In this document: positions 22,456-32,272 of the stretch, in pieces
Position numbering within the stretch: position 1 is the first letter of the stretch
Layout: each line of letters starts with the position of its first letter
DNA from: Henckelia pumila
Taxonomy: Eukaryota; Streptophyta; Magnoliopsida; Lamiales; Gesneriaceae
Length of the DNA stretch: 64,000 nt
Reading direction: 5' to 3'
NCBI RefSeq assembly: GCF_033568475.1
Contig: NC_133120.1
Coordinates: 95,188,151-95,252,150, forward strand
Translations under genes and position numbers: made by a program
The notes under the pieces: model-generated
Database searches by the model: none
Seen by the model: the letters and a program-made list of their open reading frames with translations, nothing else
Told to the model about the DNA's origin: nothing

Positions 22456-24051
22456 TAATCAGTTATTGTTTAATTAATTTACTAAGACATAAAATATGGC
22501 GAAATTTAATTTTATGAATTTCACTCCCACTATTTTAACGATTTCACTACCCTCTAGTGAAAACGAGAAACTTGTTTCTTTAATGGGAACATGGAGTCCA
22601 ATTGACAAACTATAGTCCCGAATAATATCAGCCAACCATAATTTTCAAAAGGTAGAGCTCAATTGCTTCCAAAGCAACCCCCATGTTTTTACCTCATGTC
22701 CAATAAGGGCCCAATAATATGACGTCATTTAATGTGACATGTCAAGATGACCCATCAATATTAAGTTGTGATGGACGGTCGCCATGTGGATCCCCAATAA
22801 TATCATCCAATTCCATTGGAGTTCCACCCAACTTACAACATGTGTCGATCTAATGTACAGCTTTCCGACGAACGGGCCCCCCAATAATATGAGCCGGACC
22901 GTGCCCGCGGGTAGCATCCCATACATTGATCGTTGATGGAAGGTAGGAATATTTAAACAATATTTAAATTCCCTTTTGTTTATCTTGATATCAATTTTAA
23001 ATCATATTTAAAATGAGGGATTTTTAATTTTTGAAAATCTGTCTCATCATGCAATTTATGTATGCTTGCGGGATTCATAAAATTTAGTCTAAACATGCAT
23101 ACATCAATAATATCATATATTATTTAAGAATGACCGATCCCATTATCTAATCGACCCGTGGTTGCCAATCACGAGTCTAAGTCCAATCCTAGGTGATATG
23201 CAAGTATGCAATGCAATCCTATTATATTGAGCTTCCATTTACATTTCTTCGGTCTTTATCGTCTATTGGGCCCACCATTGTCTTCAAATCTTTATCTCCC
23301 ACTAAGTCTAACAAATTTACAATAAATTTTGATGACAAGTAGGGGATACATATTTAAGGGGTGGTAACGGGCCATAAACCAAGCCCACTTTTTATTACAA
23401 ATGACAATTCAAATTTGGGCTATAAACCAAGCCCATTAATAAAACCCAACAACAATAAAACCAAATGTAAATTACCTAACATACACCTAAAACATTGGTC
23501 ATGGTAATCGATCATCCTTTTATCCAATAATTAATTCAATAATTAAAACATTGGATAACATGCAATGACATCATAATTAAAAGATAAAATCATATTTTAT
23601 CTAATACATTCATAAGATCATATCTTATCATCAATTGTACCAAAATAATTAATTTTATAAAATCTAATTTAACGGATAAGATTTACAAATTTTCCAAAAA
23701 TTCAAATTTATCCAAAAATCAATTTTAAAAATTTCGGACTCAAACAATTTGATCCGATGCCTCGTGGACCAATCAAAAATAATTTTCGATCGGACCAAAA
23801 ACTAAAATTACAAAATATTAAAATTTTAATTAAAAAATCAATTTTAATTTTTCCCGGACTGCCCGGGACATTCCCGGACTGCCCCCTCCTCCACGTGGGA
23901 CAGGGCTGCCCACGTGGAGGCGGGCAGCTTCGTCGCTGCCCCGATGCCCCTGTTCCGTCAAAATTTTAATTTTAAATTCGTTTTGTTTTCAAAAAACCGA
24001 GGCCAAATATTTTGTACAATCGATTAATTTAATCGTTTGATCTGAGCAATC
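22456..24051 (-). other. 5' untranslated leader of the nested Copia element
   Basis: About 1.6 kb between primer site and gag, without a coding frame. It contains four copies of AATAATAT (+ strand), three of them preceded by CC, at 22621, 22713, 22796 and 22883, spaced 83-92 bases apart. A GC-rich patch lies at about 23854-23950 (CCCGGACTGCCC and CCACGTGG repeats). Long structured leaders are usual in plant Copia elements and are thought to hold packaging signals. Confidence 0.6.
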
Positions 24052-24065
24052 TGGCTCTGATACCA
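24052..24065 (-). other. Primer binding site of the nested element
   Basis: Read on the minus strand this is TGGTATCAGAGCCA, an exact match to the usual plant initiator tRNA-Met primer site. It lies one base inside the right LTR and fixes the element's orientation. Confidence 0.93.
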
Positions 24066-24066
24066 C

Positions 24067-25960
24067 TGTTGAAAAAACGTGTTCAGATCAATTAAGAAAT
24101 GATACCCGGTGCAGCGAAAGTTTAAAAATTTTTATTTTTCGATATGGAACGATTCCATATCATGGGTATCAAAATTTTACGATTAAATTATGCAAGTAAA
24201 AATAAAATCACAATTAAATTTTTACCTATTCAAGCAACGGCTTGATTATGGACACCAACAGAATTTAATCTGCTCTTCTTGTATATCCCGGGAACCGATG
24301 GCTTCACGATCAATCTTCGGAATAAGGTCCACGAACAGAAAACAGAAACCCTCTGATTGATTGCACTAGAAATCAATCAGATGTTTATCGAAGAGAATAA
24401 ACAGATTTGATCTGTTAATTCGGAATGTAATTTTTCACAAAAATCACAGACCGAATTTTCTCAAAAGGGACAGAGGAATTCGAAAATTCCCCTTGAATAT
24501 TATGAGTGATTTTCAAAAATTGCAAGATGGAATGCTTATGATTTTCGAACACTACTCATATATTTATAGATAATTTCTAGACTAGATTAAGTTATGATTA
24601 TATTAGGACTCTAACTCCTTAAGGCCCACAATCCATAACTTAAGCCCAACAAGCCAAGCCCGTTATTATAGAAATTAATATAAAATTCATCATGACTCCG
24701 ATTGATAAACCGATTTAACCAATGTGCACAAAAACAATTTCTGCACCTTTTAAAGTCAAGATAATTTTTCTGAATCCGAATTCAGTGATTTCCAAAAATG
24801 CCCATCCCTATGTCATTTTAGGAAATTTCACTCCCTTTTAGTTAAGAAGTCCAACTTCTCTTTCATTAAATTTAACTCTTTAAATTTAACTATCTCAACG
24901 GGATTTAGTAATCCATTACTTGTGTGACCCTCAATGGTTCAGGGATACAGCTAGCCGTGGGCTCACAACTCCTTGTGACTCGGAACAACAATTTCCGACT
25001 CGCCCAACGAATCATGGTAAGAGCGTCTAGCAACATCGCCCCATGATTCCCTAGGTATCACTGATAGTGCCTGCAAGAACCAGTAGATTTTGGTTAGCGT
25101 ACAGTACGGTCCCTTCATCCGTATATCCCGATCGAATCAACAACCATTGGTGCATCGAGAGTCGTTCGAGATTCGATAACTATGCATTACATCTTGAAGA
25201 TCAAATAGTGACATCACATGTGTTACTAGGAAAACCGAGTAACCTAAAACACATCATGTACTCTGGCCAGAGATTCGTCACACTAATATCTCCTCAGATC
25301 GCATAGGATATCCACACTCGCAAGTATGTGGTGAATCCTTGACAACAAAGCATCAACTCCTATATGTGTCGTAACTGTACCCAATCCCGACACCTGATGA
25401 CCCCAATAGAGTCGATAAACGAGTCAAAGTATAGTACTAGCATATAGAGTCTCAATGATGTTTCAAGTAGTAAGGACTAATGGTGTACAACCAAAACCGC
25501 GGACTTTATCCACTCGATAAGTGATAACCACTTGGAAAGTCCGAATAGGGTAGTTCGATCATTCATCATATGAATATCCATTTGCATGCTTTGAATATCT
25601 CCATGTTCATTACCAATGAAACGTGGTACTTGGCATCACAAATGCTAGTCTCAATCTCGAGCGATCCTTATCCTTATTAGCGGACGACTCAATTGACTAA
25701 AAACTGTTTAGAATATATAGTGACTATAAGATGTGTTTTATAATAGTGATCTCTCTTTATTCACTATCTCATCTTACTTACACTATAGTATATTTAAGGT
25801 CTTTATCAAAACATCAATAGTATATCACAATATAACAATATGAAGAAAGACAAAGAAAATGCCATTAATGAATGTAAATTATATTAAACAAATATTGTTT
25901 ATACATAGAGTCACAAAAGCCCTTAGCCATAAGTTGGCTAACCGGGCACCCACTCTTTCA
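24067..25960 (-). repeat. 5' LTR of the nested Copia element (right copy)
   Basis: 1894 bp, matching 16601-18494 with about 45 substitutions by eye and no net length change. It would hold the promoter of the nested element, reading leftward. Confidence 0.95.
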
Positions 25961-25965
25961 CCTAT

Positions 25966-28512
25966 GGAGGTTGAAAGTTGTGGAGGTAAGAGGTATTCAT
26001 TTGTGTGTGTTGATGATTTTTCAAGGTTCTCATGGGTAAGTTTTTTAAGAGAAAAGTCTGGAACTTTCGATGCTTTCAAAAAATTGATAAAGCAGATCAC
26101 TAATCTGTTTGCTTTGAAGGTTATCAGGATTCGAACTGACCATGGTAAGGAATTTGAAAACTCATTGTTTGATCAATTTTGTGAAAAGGAAGGTATATCA
26201 CATGAATATTCAGCACCTAAGACACCTCAGCAGAATGACATTTCCGAAAGAAAAAACAGAACCCTCCAAGAGATGGCAAGGGTTATGTTAAGCTCCAAAA
26301 ATATTGCAAAAAGATTTTGGGCTGAGGCTTTAAATACTGCATGTCACATATCCAATAGTGTATATTTAAGGAAAGGTTCTACTATGACATCCTATGAAAT
26401 TCTCATGGGAAAGATGACTAACCTTAAATATTTTCATATTTTTGGATGCATATGTTATGTTTTGAATAACAGGATGCAGTTGGCTAAGTTTGATTCAAAA
26501 AGCGATAAGTGTCTATTTCTTGAATATGCTTTGAATAGTCGAGCTTATCGTGTGTTTAACTTGAGAACTAGAACTATCATTGAATCTATTAATGTGGTAT
26601 TTGATGATTATGCTGATCTGAAGGGGAAAACAATTGAAGACAATGTTGATGATCTGTTGGATACAGTTGCACCCCAGACTGATTCCAGTGTTGTCACTAG
26701 TGTTGTCCCACCTGAAAAATCACCCAGCACAACACTAAGTCCAACACTGAATATGAATGAACAGAGTACAGAAGAACAGGATGATTTTGAAGATGAAATA
26801 CGAGATGCTGGACATGATGTACCTAGCAAGATTCAGAAAAACCATCCTACTTCACAAATCATAGGAGATGCACAAGGAAGGATGCAGACCCGAAGAAAGG
26901 AAAAAGTTGATTATCGAAAGATGAGTGGGTTAGTGTGCATGACTTTCGCATACTCTCAGGTAAGACATTCTTGTTTTGTGTCTAGTATTGAACCAAAAAA
27001 TGTTGGTGAGACTTTAAAAGACGAGTTTTGGGTCAATGCTATGCATGATGAACTTGAACAATTTGTTAGGAATGATGTGTGGATCTTAGTTCCTCCACCT
27101 GATCATAGTAATATCATTGGAACAAAGTGGATTTTTAAGAACAAAACTGATGAATCAGGAAATATTGTAAGGAACAAGGCTAGGTTAGTAGCTCAAGGGT
27201 ATACACAAGTTGAGGGGGTGGACTTTGATGAAACTTTCGCTCATGTAGCCCGAATAGAATCTGTTAGATTATTGTTGGCTATTACATGTCACGTGAAAAT
27301 GAAACTTTTTCAAATGGATGTAAAAAGCGCATTTTTGAATGGAATTTTGAGTGAAGAAGTTTATGTAAGACAGCCTAAAGGATTCGAAGATCCACATCAT
27401 CTTGATCATGTTTATAAGTTGAAGAAAACCTTATATGAATTGAAACAAGCACCTCGTGCTTGGTATAGAAGGCTCACGGAATATTTGCTTGACATTGGAT
27501 TCAAAAGAGGTGAGGTAGATAAAACACTTTTTGTTCAAAAAGTACAAGGTAACATTCTTATCTGTCAAATCTATGTTGATGACATAATTTTCTGTGCTTC
27601 ATCTCAAAAACTTGTGAATGATTTTGTTGAAAGCATGACTGCTACCTTTGAAATGAGCATGGTAGGTGAGTTGAATTATTTTCTAGGATTACAAGTTAAA
27701 CAAATGAGTGATGAAATCTTCTTGTGTCAAAGCAAATATGCTAGAAACTTGATAAAGAGGTTTTGTACTGATCATGTTAGACATATGAAAACACCAATGA
27801 GAACTAATGAAAAACTGTGCAAAGACATTGTTGCTGACAGTGTTGACAACACTTTGTACATAAGCATAATTGGAAGTTTGCTATATTTGAGTGCAAGTCG
27901 ACCTGATATTATGTTAAGTGTGTGTTTGTGTACCCGATATCAATCTGATCCTAAAGTCACACATATGAAAGCTGTAAAACGAATTTTAAAGTATGTTGCA
28001 GGCACTTTAGACTTAGGGTTATGGTACACTAAAGAAACCAATACTAATTTGGTAGGCTATAGTGATGCTGATTGGGCAAGAGATGTTGATGAGAGTAAAA
28101 GCACCACGGGTGGTTGTTTTTATTTGGGTAACAACTTGGTTTCATGGTATAGTAGGAAGCAGAACTGTATGTCATTTTCCACTGCTGAATCCGAATATGT
28201 GGCAGCGGGAAGTTGTTGTTCTCAATTAATTTGGATGAATCAAATGCTACAAGACTATGGTCTTAAAAGTGAAACACCAATTGTATATTGTGATAACTCA
28301 AGTACTATAGATATATCAAAAAACCAGTACAACACTCTCGAACTAAACATATTGACATAAGACATCACTTCATTCGAGATTTAGTTGAGAAGGACATGAT
28401 CCATATGGAGTTTGTTGGGACCAATAACCAACTGGCCGATATTTTTACAAAGGCATTAAACTTCGAGAGATTCTTCAGTCTTAGGAAATCTCTCAATATG
28501 TGTTCTTTATAA
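25966..28512 (+). pseudogene. pol: Outer Copia integrase core, reverse transcriptase and RNase H
   Basis: The second half of pol resumes after the nested element. The integrase core shows the second Asp in RTDHGKEF and the Glu in NDISERKNRTL. RT is well preserved: IIGTKWIFKNKTDESG, DVKSAFLNG and the catalytic IYVDDIIF. RNase H runs through GYSDADWA and STAESEYVAA. The frame is open from 25859, inside the nested LTR, to 28360. At about 28320, beside an A-run, it shifts frame, and the last conserved part ([23 protein letters not shown]) lies in another frame to about 28512. Confidence 0.88.
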
Positions 28513-29530
28513 GCACTCATGGTTGCTATCCTTAAGTGTTGCCAACACTGACGGACAACACCAAACATGCATGTGCATCTTTAGGACTTTAGGCATACTG
28601 CATATTCATATTGTTCTATGTTTTGCACTGGTTGATAATACTGACTGACACTTTGTAGAAGTTATTTTCAGAACACACTTGCCATGAAAATATGCTTTAA
28701 ACCAAGAAGTAGTTGAGGGATGTTCGTGTATTCCATGATCTTGTCCCATGTGAAAAGTGGTTTTAAAAAATTAAAAATCATGGTTTGATAAAATTTCAGT
28801 GACCAATGTCTTGAAAATCAAACTAAAATCGGAAGAAAATTGGAAAAAGCTACCTAAAAGAGTCCAATGAAGACCGTTCTTTTAGTGTGCAGGCTACCAC
28901 TTCTAAATCAAAATAAAAAAGAAGAAACACATGGCTCTGGAAGTGTGACAAATTCAAAAGCATTTTGAAGACTACAGTGTTGTTGAGAAGTGCTGCCAAT
29001 ACGGTGCTTAACACTTGCTGCACACACTTTGCATGCATCATTTTTGATCTAATTTCATTACATTCTGTTTTAGACATAAATTAGGTCATGCATTTTGCAT
29101 TTATTGTGATCATATCGTGCTCAGGGTTAACAGTTCAAAGACGAACAAAAATTGGAAAAATTGCCCAACTTGCTGAAAATTGAATTGATTGAGATTGAAT
29201 ATGTTTCAGTGGAGTTAAAACTCGATGTGGAGTTATTTATTTTTGGGGAATATTGATATATTCTTAAGTAAGAGTTTCAAGGCATCCTTAATTAATCAAA
29301 TTTAATTTCCTTAATTAGAGAGATTTTTTTTTTCCCGTTGGAGAATTGTTACCGTTAGGGGGAGATTCTTAGTCTGATATGAGAGATAGGGGCTTTTGAT
29401 TTTTTTTATCGTTTGAACCCCATATCCTATATATTTCTAAGCACTGTAGAAATTGCTCTTATCGTCTTCAATCTTTTCTAACTCTCTCTGCAAAAATTCT
29501 CTGAAACCCTTACTTCCTAAATTGTTTATA

Positions 29531-30816
29531 ATGGCAGAAAAAGCTTTCGATTCGCATGATATACGATCGGAGATGGGTTATCAAGAGGAAGACAAGCCTT
29601 CGGAGCTATCTTCTGATCCTATTCTCTCGATTGTACCTGTTGCCATTCAACCTACACCGTTGGCAGCAATTGCTCCAGGAGAACCCAGGAACGAAATCGA
29701 CCTTGAGAATCCTCCTGATTTCTCAGTGTTGAATCGTGTGTTCCCAACACAGCCAATAGCGAGAAGGTCAAAGCGCCAAGCGGGATTCAACCCCGATTTC
29801 ACTACCAATAAGAGATTTCGTGGTAAGGGGGAGACTTCACGTCCTATTTTGGATGATCCAGATTTCTCATCTGGAGATGATTCTGCGGATCAAAATTTTG
29901 AGGTGGTTGCTAGGACAAAAACCTCTGTTGCTGAAAAGGCCAAATCAAAGAAAGGAGTTTCGTCTAGTGGTGATGATTCTTCTGATGAAATTTCTAATGA
30001 TGTGGCTTCTACTGAGAAAGAGTCATCTAGTGCTGTTGTTGCTGATGATACCACAAAGCCAACCACAGAGGCTCCAGTGTCTACTGATGAAGAAATTTCC
30101 CTGGCCACTTTCATGGCGAATATTCGGAAAACCAAGGCTAAATCAGTTGCACCTTCACAAGTTCCATCTGATGGTTCAAAAATTTCCACTGCACCCAGAC
30201 AGGTTGTCAGCTGCAAAGCTTTCTTCTTTCTTTTATGTGCTTCACAAAATTGCGATAAGAAATTGGACGCCATCTACCAATACAACAGTGGTAACTAAGC
30301 CACAAGCCCTTGCGCTGTTTGCCATTGGAACTCAAGTTCCTTTGGCCTTTGGTAATTTGGTGTTTGAAAATATTATGACCTTTCGAGAAGGTGGTTGGAA
30401 AGCAACTAAGTTTCCGTTTCCTTCATTGATCTATGGTATGCTGGAATCTCAAGGCTTCACAAAAGAGGATGATGAAGAATTGATTGGAGGAGATGAGCTT
30501 ATCAAGATCGCACCTAGTTTGCTGAAAGGAAATAGGATGATTGATACCATGGACTGGTGTTGTACCCAGTGTCGCCAACACTGAGTCTGCTCCACCTATG
30601 TCTATTCATAGCACTGCTGTGATTATGTTGAATTCTACTGCAATTCGTGCTCAAATGGCTCATGTTGAACTAAAAATTGCACAAGCCAAAGCTGATCTCG
30701 AGTACTATGAAGCCTTAATGGCTGAGTACAGGACTAAACTTGGACTACCAGGACCCTCTGGACAAAAAGGGGGAGTAGAATCAAGTGCTGAGCAAGTTGA
30801 AGAGGCAGATGATTAG
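29531..30816 (+). pseudogene. Extra 3' ORF of the outer Copia element (Sirevirus env-like position), broken
   Basis: A coding-like region lies between pol and the 3' purine tracts. It starts MAEKAFDSHDIRSEM at 29531. The first 240 residues are Ser/Asp/Glu/Lys-rich and disordered, with basic patches (ARRSKRQ). The frame shifts near 30230 and again near 30580. The middle part has TFREGGWKATKFPFPSLIYG, and the end is a predicted coiled coil (RAQMAHVELKIAQAKADLEY) with a Gly/Pro tail. Sireviruses often carry an additional 3' gene of uncertain role, sometimes called env-like. I see no signal peptide or membrane segment here, so an envelope role is not supported. Confidence 0.6.
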
Positions 30817-31085
30817 ATGTGGTTGATCATAATTGGTTTTAGGATTTTTTATCTTATTTTGCTCTGAGTTAGTAATGTTTTTCTGAGTTGATTAGGTTGT
30901 GCTCCTTATTACTCTCTGATATGATATTAAACTATTTGCTACTCTGATCTAGTAAGTGTTGAGAGTTGGTGTTGCCAACACAATCACACAACACTATGTT
31001 CTGAGATGATTAAATTCAGGGGAGCTTTAGTTACATAAGATAGGGGGAGTTATTTGCACTTGTTTGTGTGTTTTGTCCAGAAAGG

Positions 31086-31100
31086 CAAAAAAGAGGAGAT
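31086..31100 (+). other. Polypurine tract of the outer Copia element
   Basis: CAAAAAAGAGGAGAT adjoins the 3' LTR. Three further purine tracts with GGGGGAG lie upstream (about 29356, 30769 and 31043). Confidence 0.7.
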
Positions 31101-31879
31101 TGAAAGAACATGTTGTGCACATGTCTTTTAAATTATTTCCTTATTGCATTCAATTTCTATATTTATAGTTTTGCCTTTCTTAGAACATGTTTTAAAATTG
31201 GTAATATCAGATATATTTTGATTCGAAATATATGATTTCTGATGATATATTGTTTCCAAACTTTGTAGGTTCTTATTTATGGAAACATATTGAAGATCTA
31301 TTTATAGGAGTGCTTGGACCGATCAGATGGTACAACAACGAGATAGAGAGATCAAGAGAGTGAAACATAGAGCGCAAAATACATAGAGAAAGTACTGCAG
31401 AAATTCTAGAGTATTAAAGTTCAGTCATTGAAGAATTTCTGAAGAGATACTACTGCTACATTGTGTTGCCGAGTAGTGTTGGAAACACTGAAGAACACAC
31501 GAGTGAAGTGTTGTTCAGAAAGTGTTTATTTGGTTTTCGTTTTTCGGTTTAGAACTTCCTATTGATGTTTTATTATAGTTTTTACTAGTTTTTAGGAAGT
31601 CTTTTATTTTCTCAATCTGTTGAGAAAAGTAGATTTTTCGTAAAACAATCACTAGTTGTTTTTTATAAACTGATTTAATTTTCTAGTGATTATTTCGCCA
31701 TGAGGCATAGTACAAGTACTTAGTACTTGTGTATAAATATCTGTGTGTTATTTACTTTTAATTTTAGTTAATTATTCTGCTGCATAGTGTTATCGTGAAG
31801 TGTTGACAACACTGAAATATAACGCACACTCGAAAAGTTTTCTGGTGTTTTTGTGATTTCATACTGTCAAAACCTTTCA
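31101..31879 (+). repeat. 3' LTR of the outer Copia element
   Basis: 779 bp, from TGAAAGAACATG to CCTTTCA. It has near-palindrome copies at 31475-31489 and 31799-31813. Confidence 0.93.
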
Positions 31880-31979
31880 GAGATTGTCTCACCGGTTACC
31901 TAAACTTAGAATAAATGCTTGAGATCCTACGGAAAGATTCATTATTTAACTTTTAAATGACAATGCCAATAAAGGAAAA

Positions 31980-32272
31980 TAGTTCGTTTTTGTCCATTAA
32001 CTTGTAGATTTTTTTTTTGGTATATTAACTTTTTAAAGTTTGGTTTAATACACTAACTTTTAGTTTTCAAATATTTTGGTCCAATGTTGACGTGGTATTG
32101 AAAAAATGTCGTCGTATCATAGGAAAATGCTGAAATGTTAAATTATCACGTCAGCAATTGAATCAAAATAACTGAAAATAAAATTTAATAAAAAAAAAAC
32201 CAAAGTTCCAAAATTCAATGGACCAAAATAAAAAAAAAAATGTACAAATTAATATATAAACGAAAAAAAAGC
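31980..32272. mobile_element. Foldback element beside the outer Copia LTR
   Basis: The left arm (TTTGGTCC near 32076-32083, preceded by T-rich sequence) pairs with an inverted right arm (GGACCAAAATAAAA near 32220). Arms are imperfect, about 100 bp and T/A-rich, around a centre with GACGTGG and CACGTCAGC. The design resembles 7910-8245. Confidence 0.5.

Larger units (their letters stand above)
16596..25965 (-). mobile_element. Nested Copia LTR retrotransposon, antisense
   Basis: The element spans 16601-25960 (9360 bp) and is flanked by CCTAT on both sides (16596-16600 and 25961-25965). Orientation is minus: the primer site lies next to the right LTR, the purine tract next to the left LTR, and all coding runs right to left. 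Both LTRs are exactly 1894 bp and differ at about 45 positions by eye (about 2.4%), mostly transitions. With LTRs of 1.9 kb it could be an Angela- or Tork-type element, but lineage was not tested. Coding regions have stops and frame breaks, so it is defective. Confidence 0.93.
13256..31884 (+). mobile_element. Copia-type LTR retrotransposon, Sirevirus-like, with a nested insertion
   Basis: The element runs from TGAAAG at 13261 to CTTTCA at 31879 and is flanked on both sides by GAGAT (13256-13260 and 31880-31884), a 5-bp target duplication. The order gag, protease, integrase, RT, RNase H identifies Copia. A third coding region after pol, several GGGGGAG-containing purine tracts near the 3' end and a long zinc-knuckle-rich gag region resemble the Sirevirus group. 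Total span is 18.6 kb, of which 9.36 kb is a second element inserted antisense in the integrase region. Gag and protease regions contain several in-frame stops, and the RNase H end and 3' ORF are frameshifted, so it is not autonomous. By-eye LTR comparison gives about 4% substitutions plus small indels. Confidence 0.9.

Noticed and set aside
24052-24065. tRNA gene fragment
   Set aside because: The tRNA-Met-complementary sequence is the primer binding site beside an LTR; there is no cloverleaf around it.
17601-25306. 79-residue + frame present in both inner LTRs (17601-17840 and 25067-25306)
   Set aside because: Its repeat in both places follows from LTR duplication. It is antisense to the element and resembles nothing known. 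I keep no gene call.
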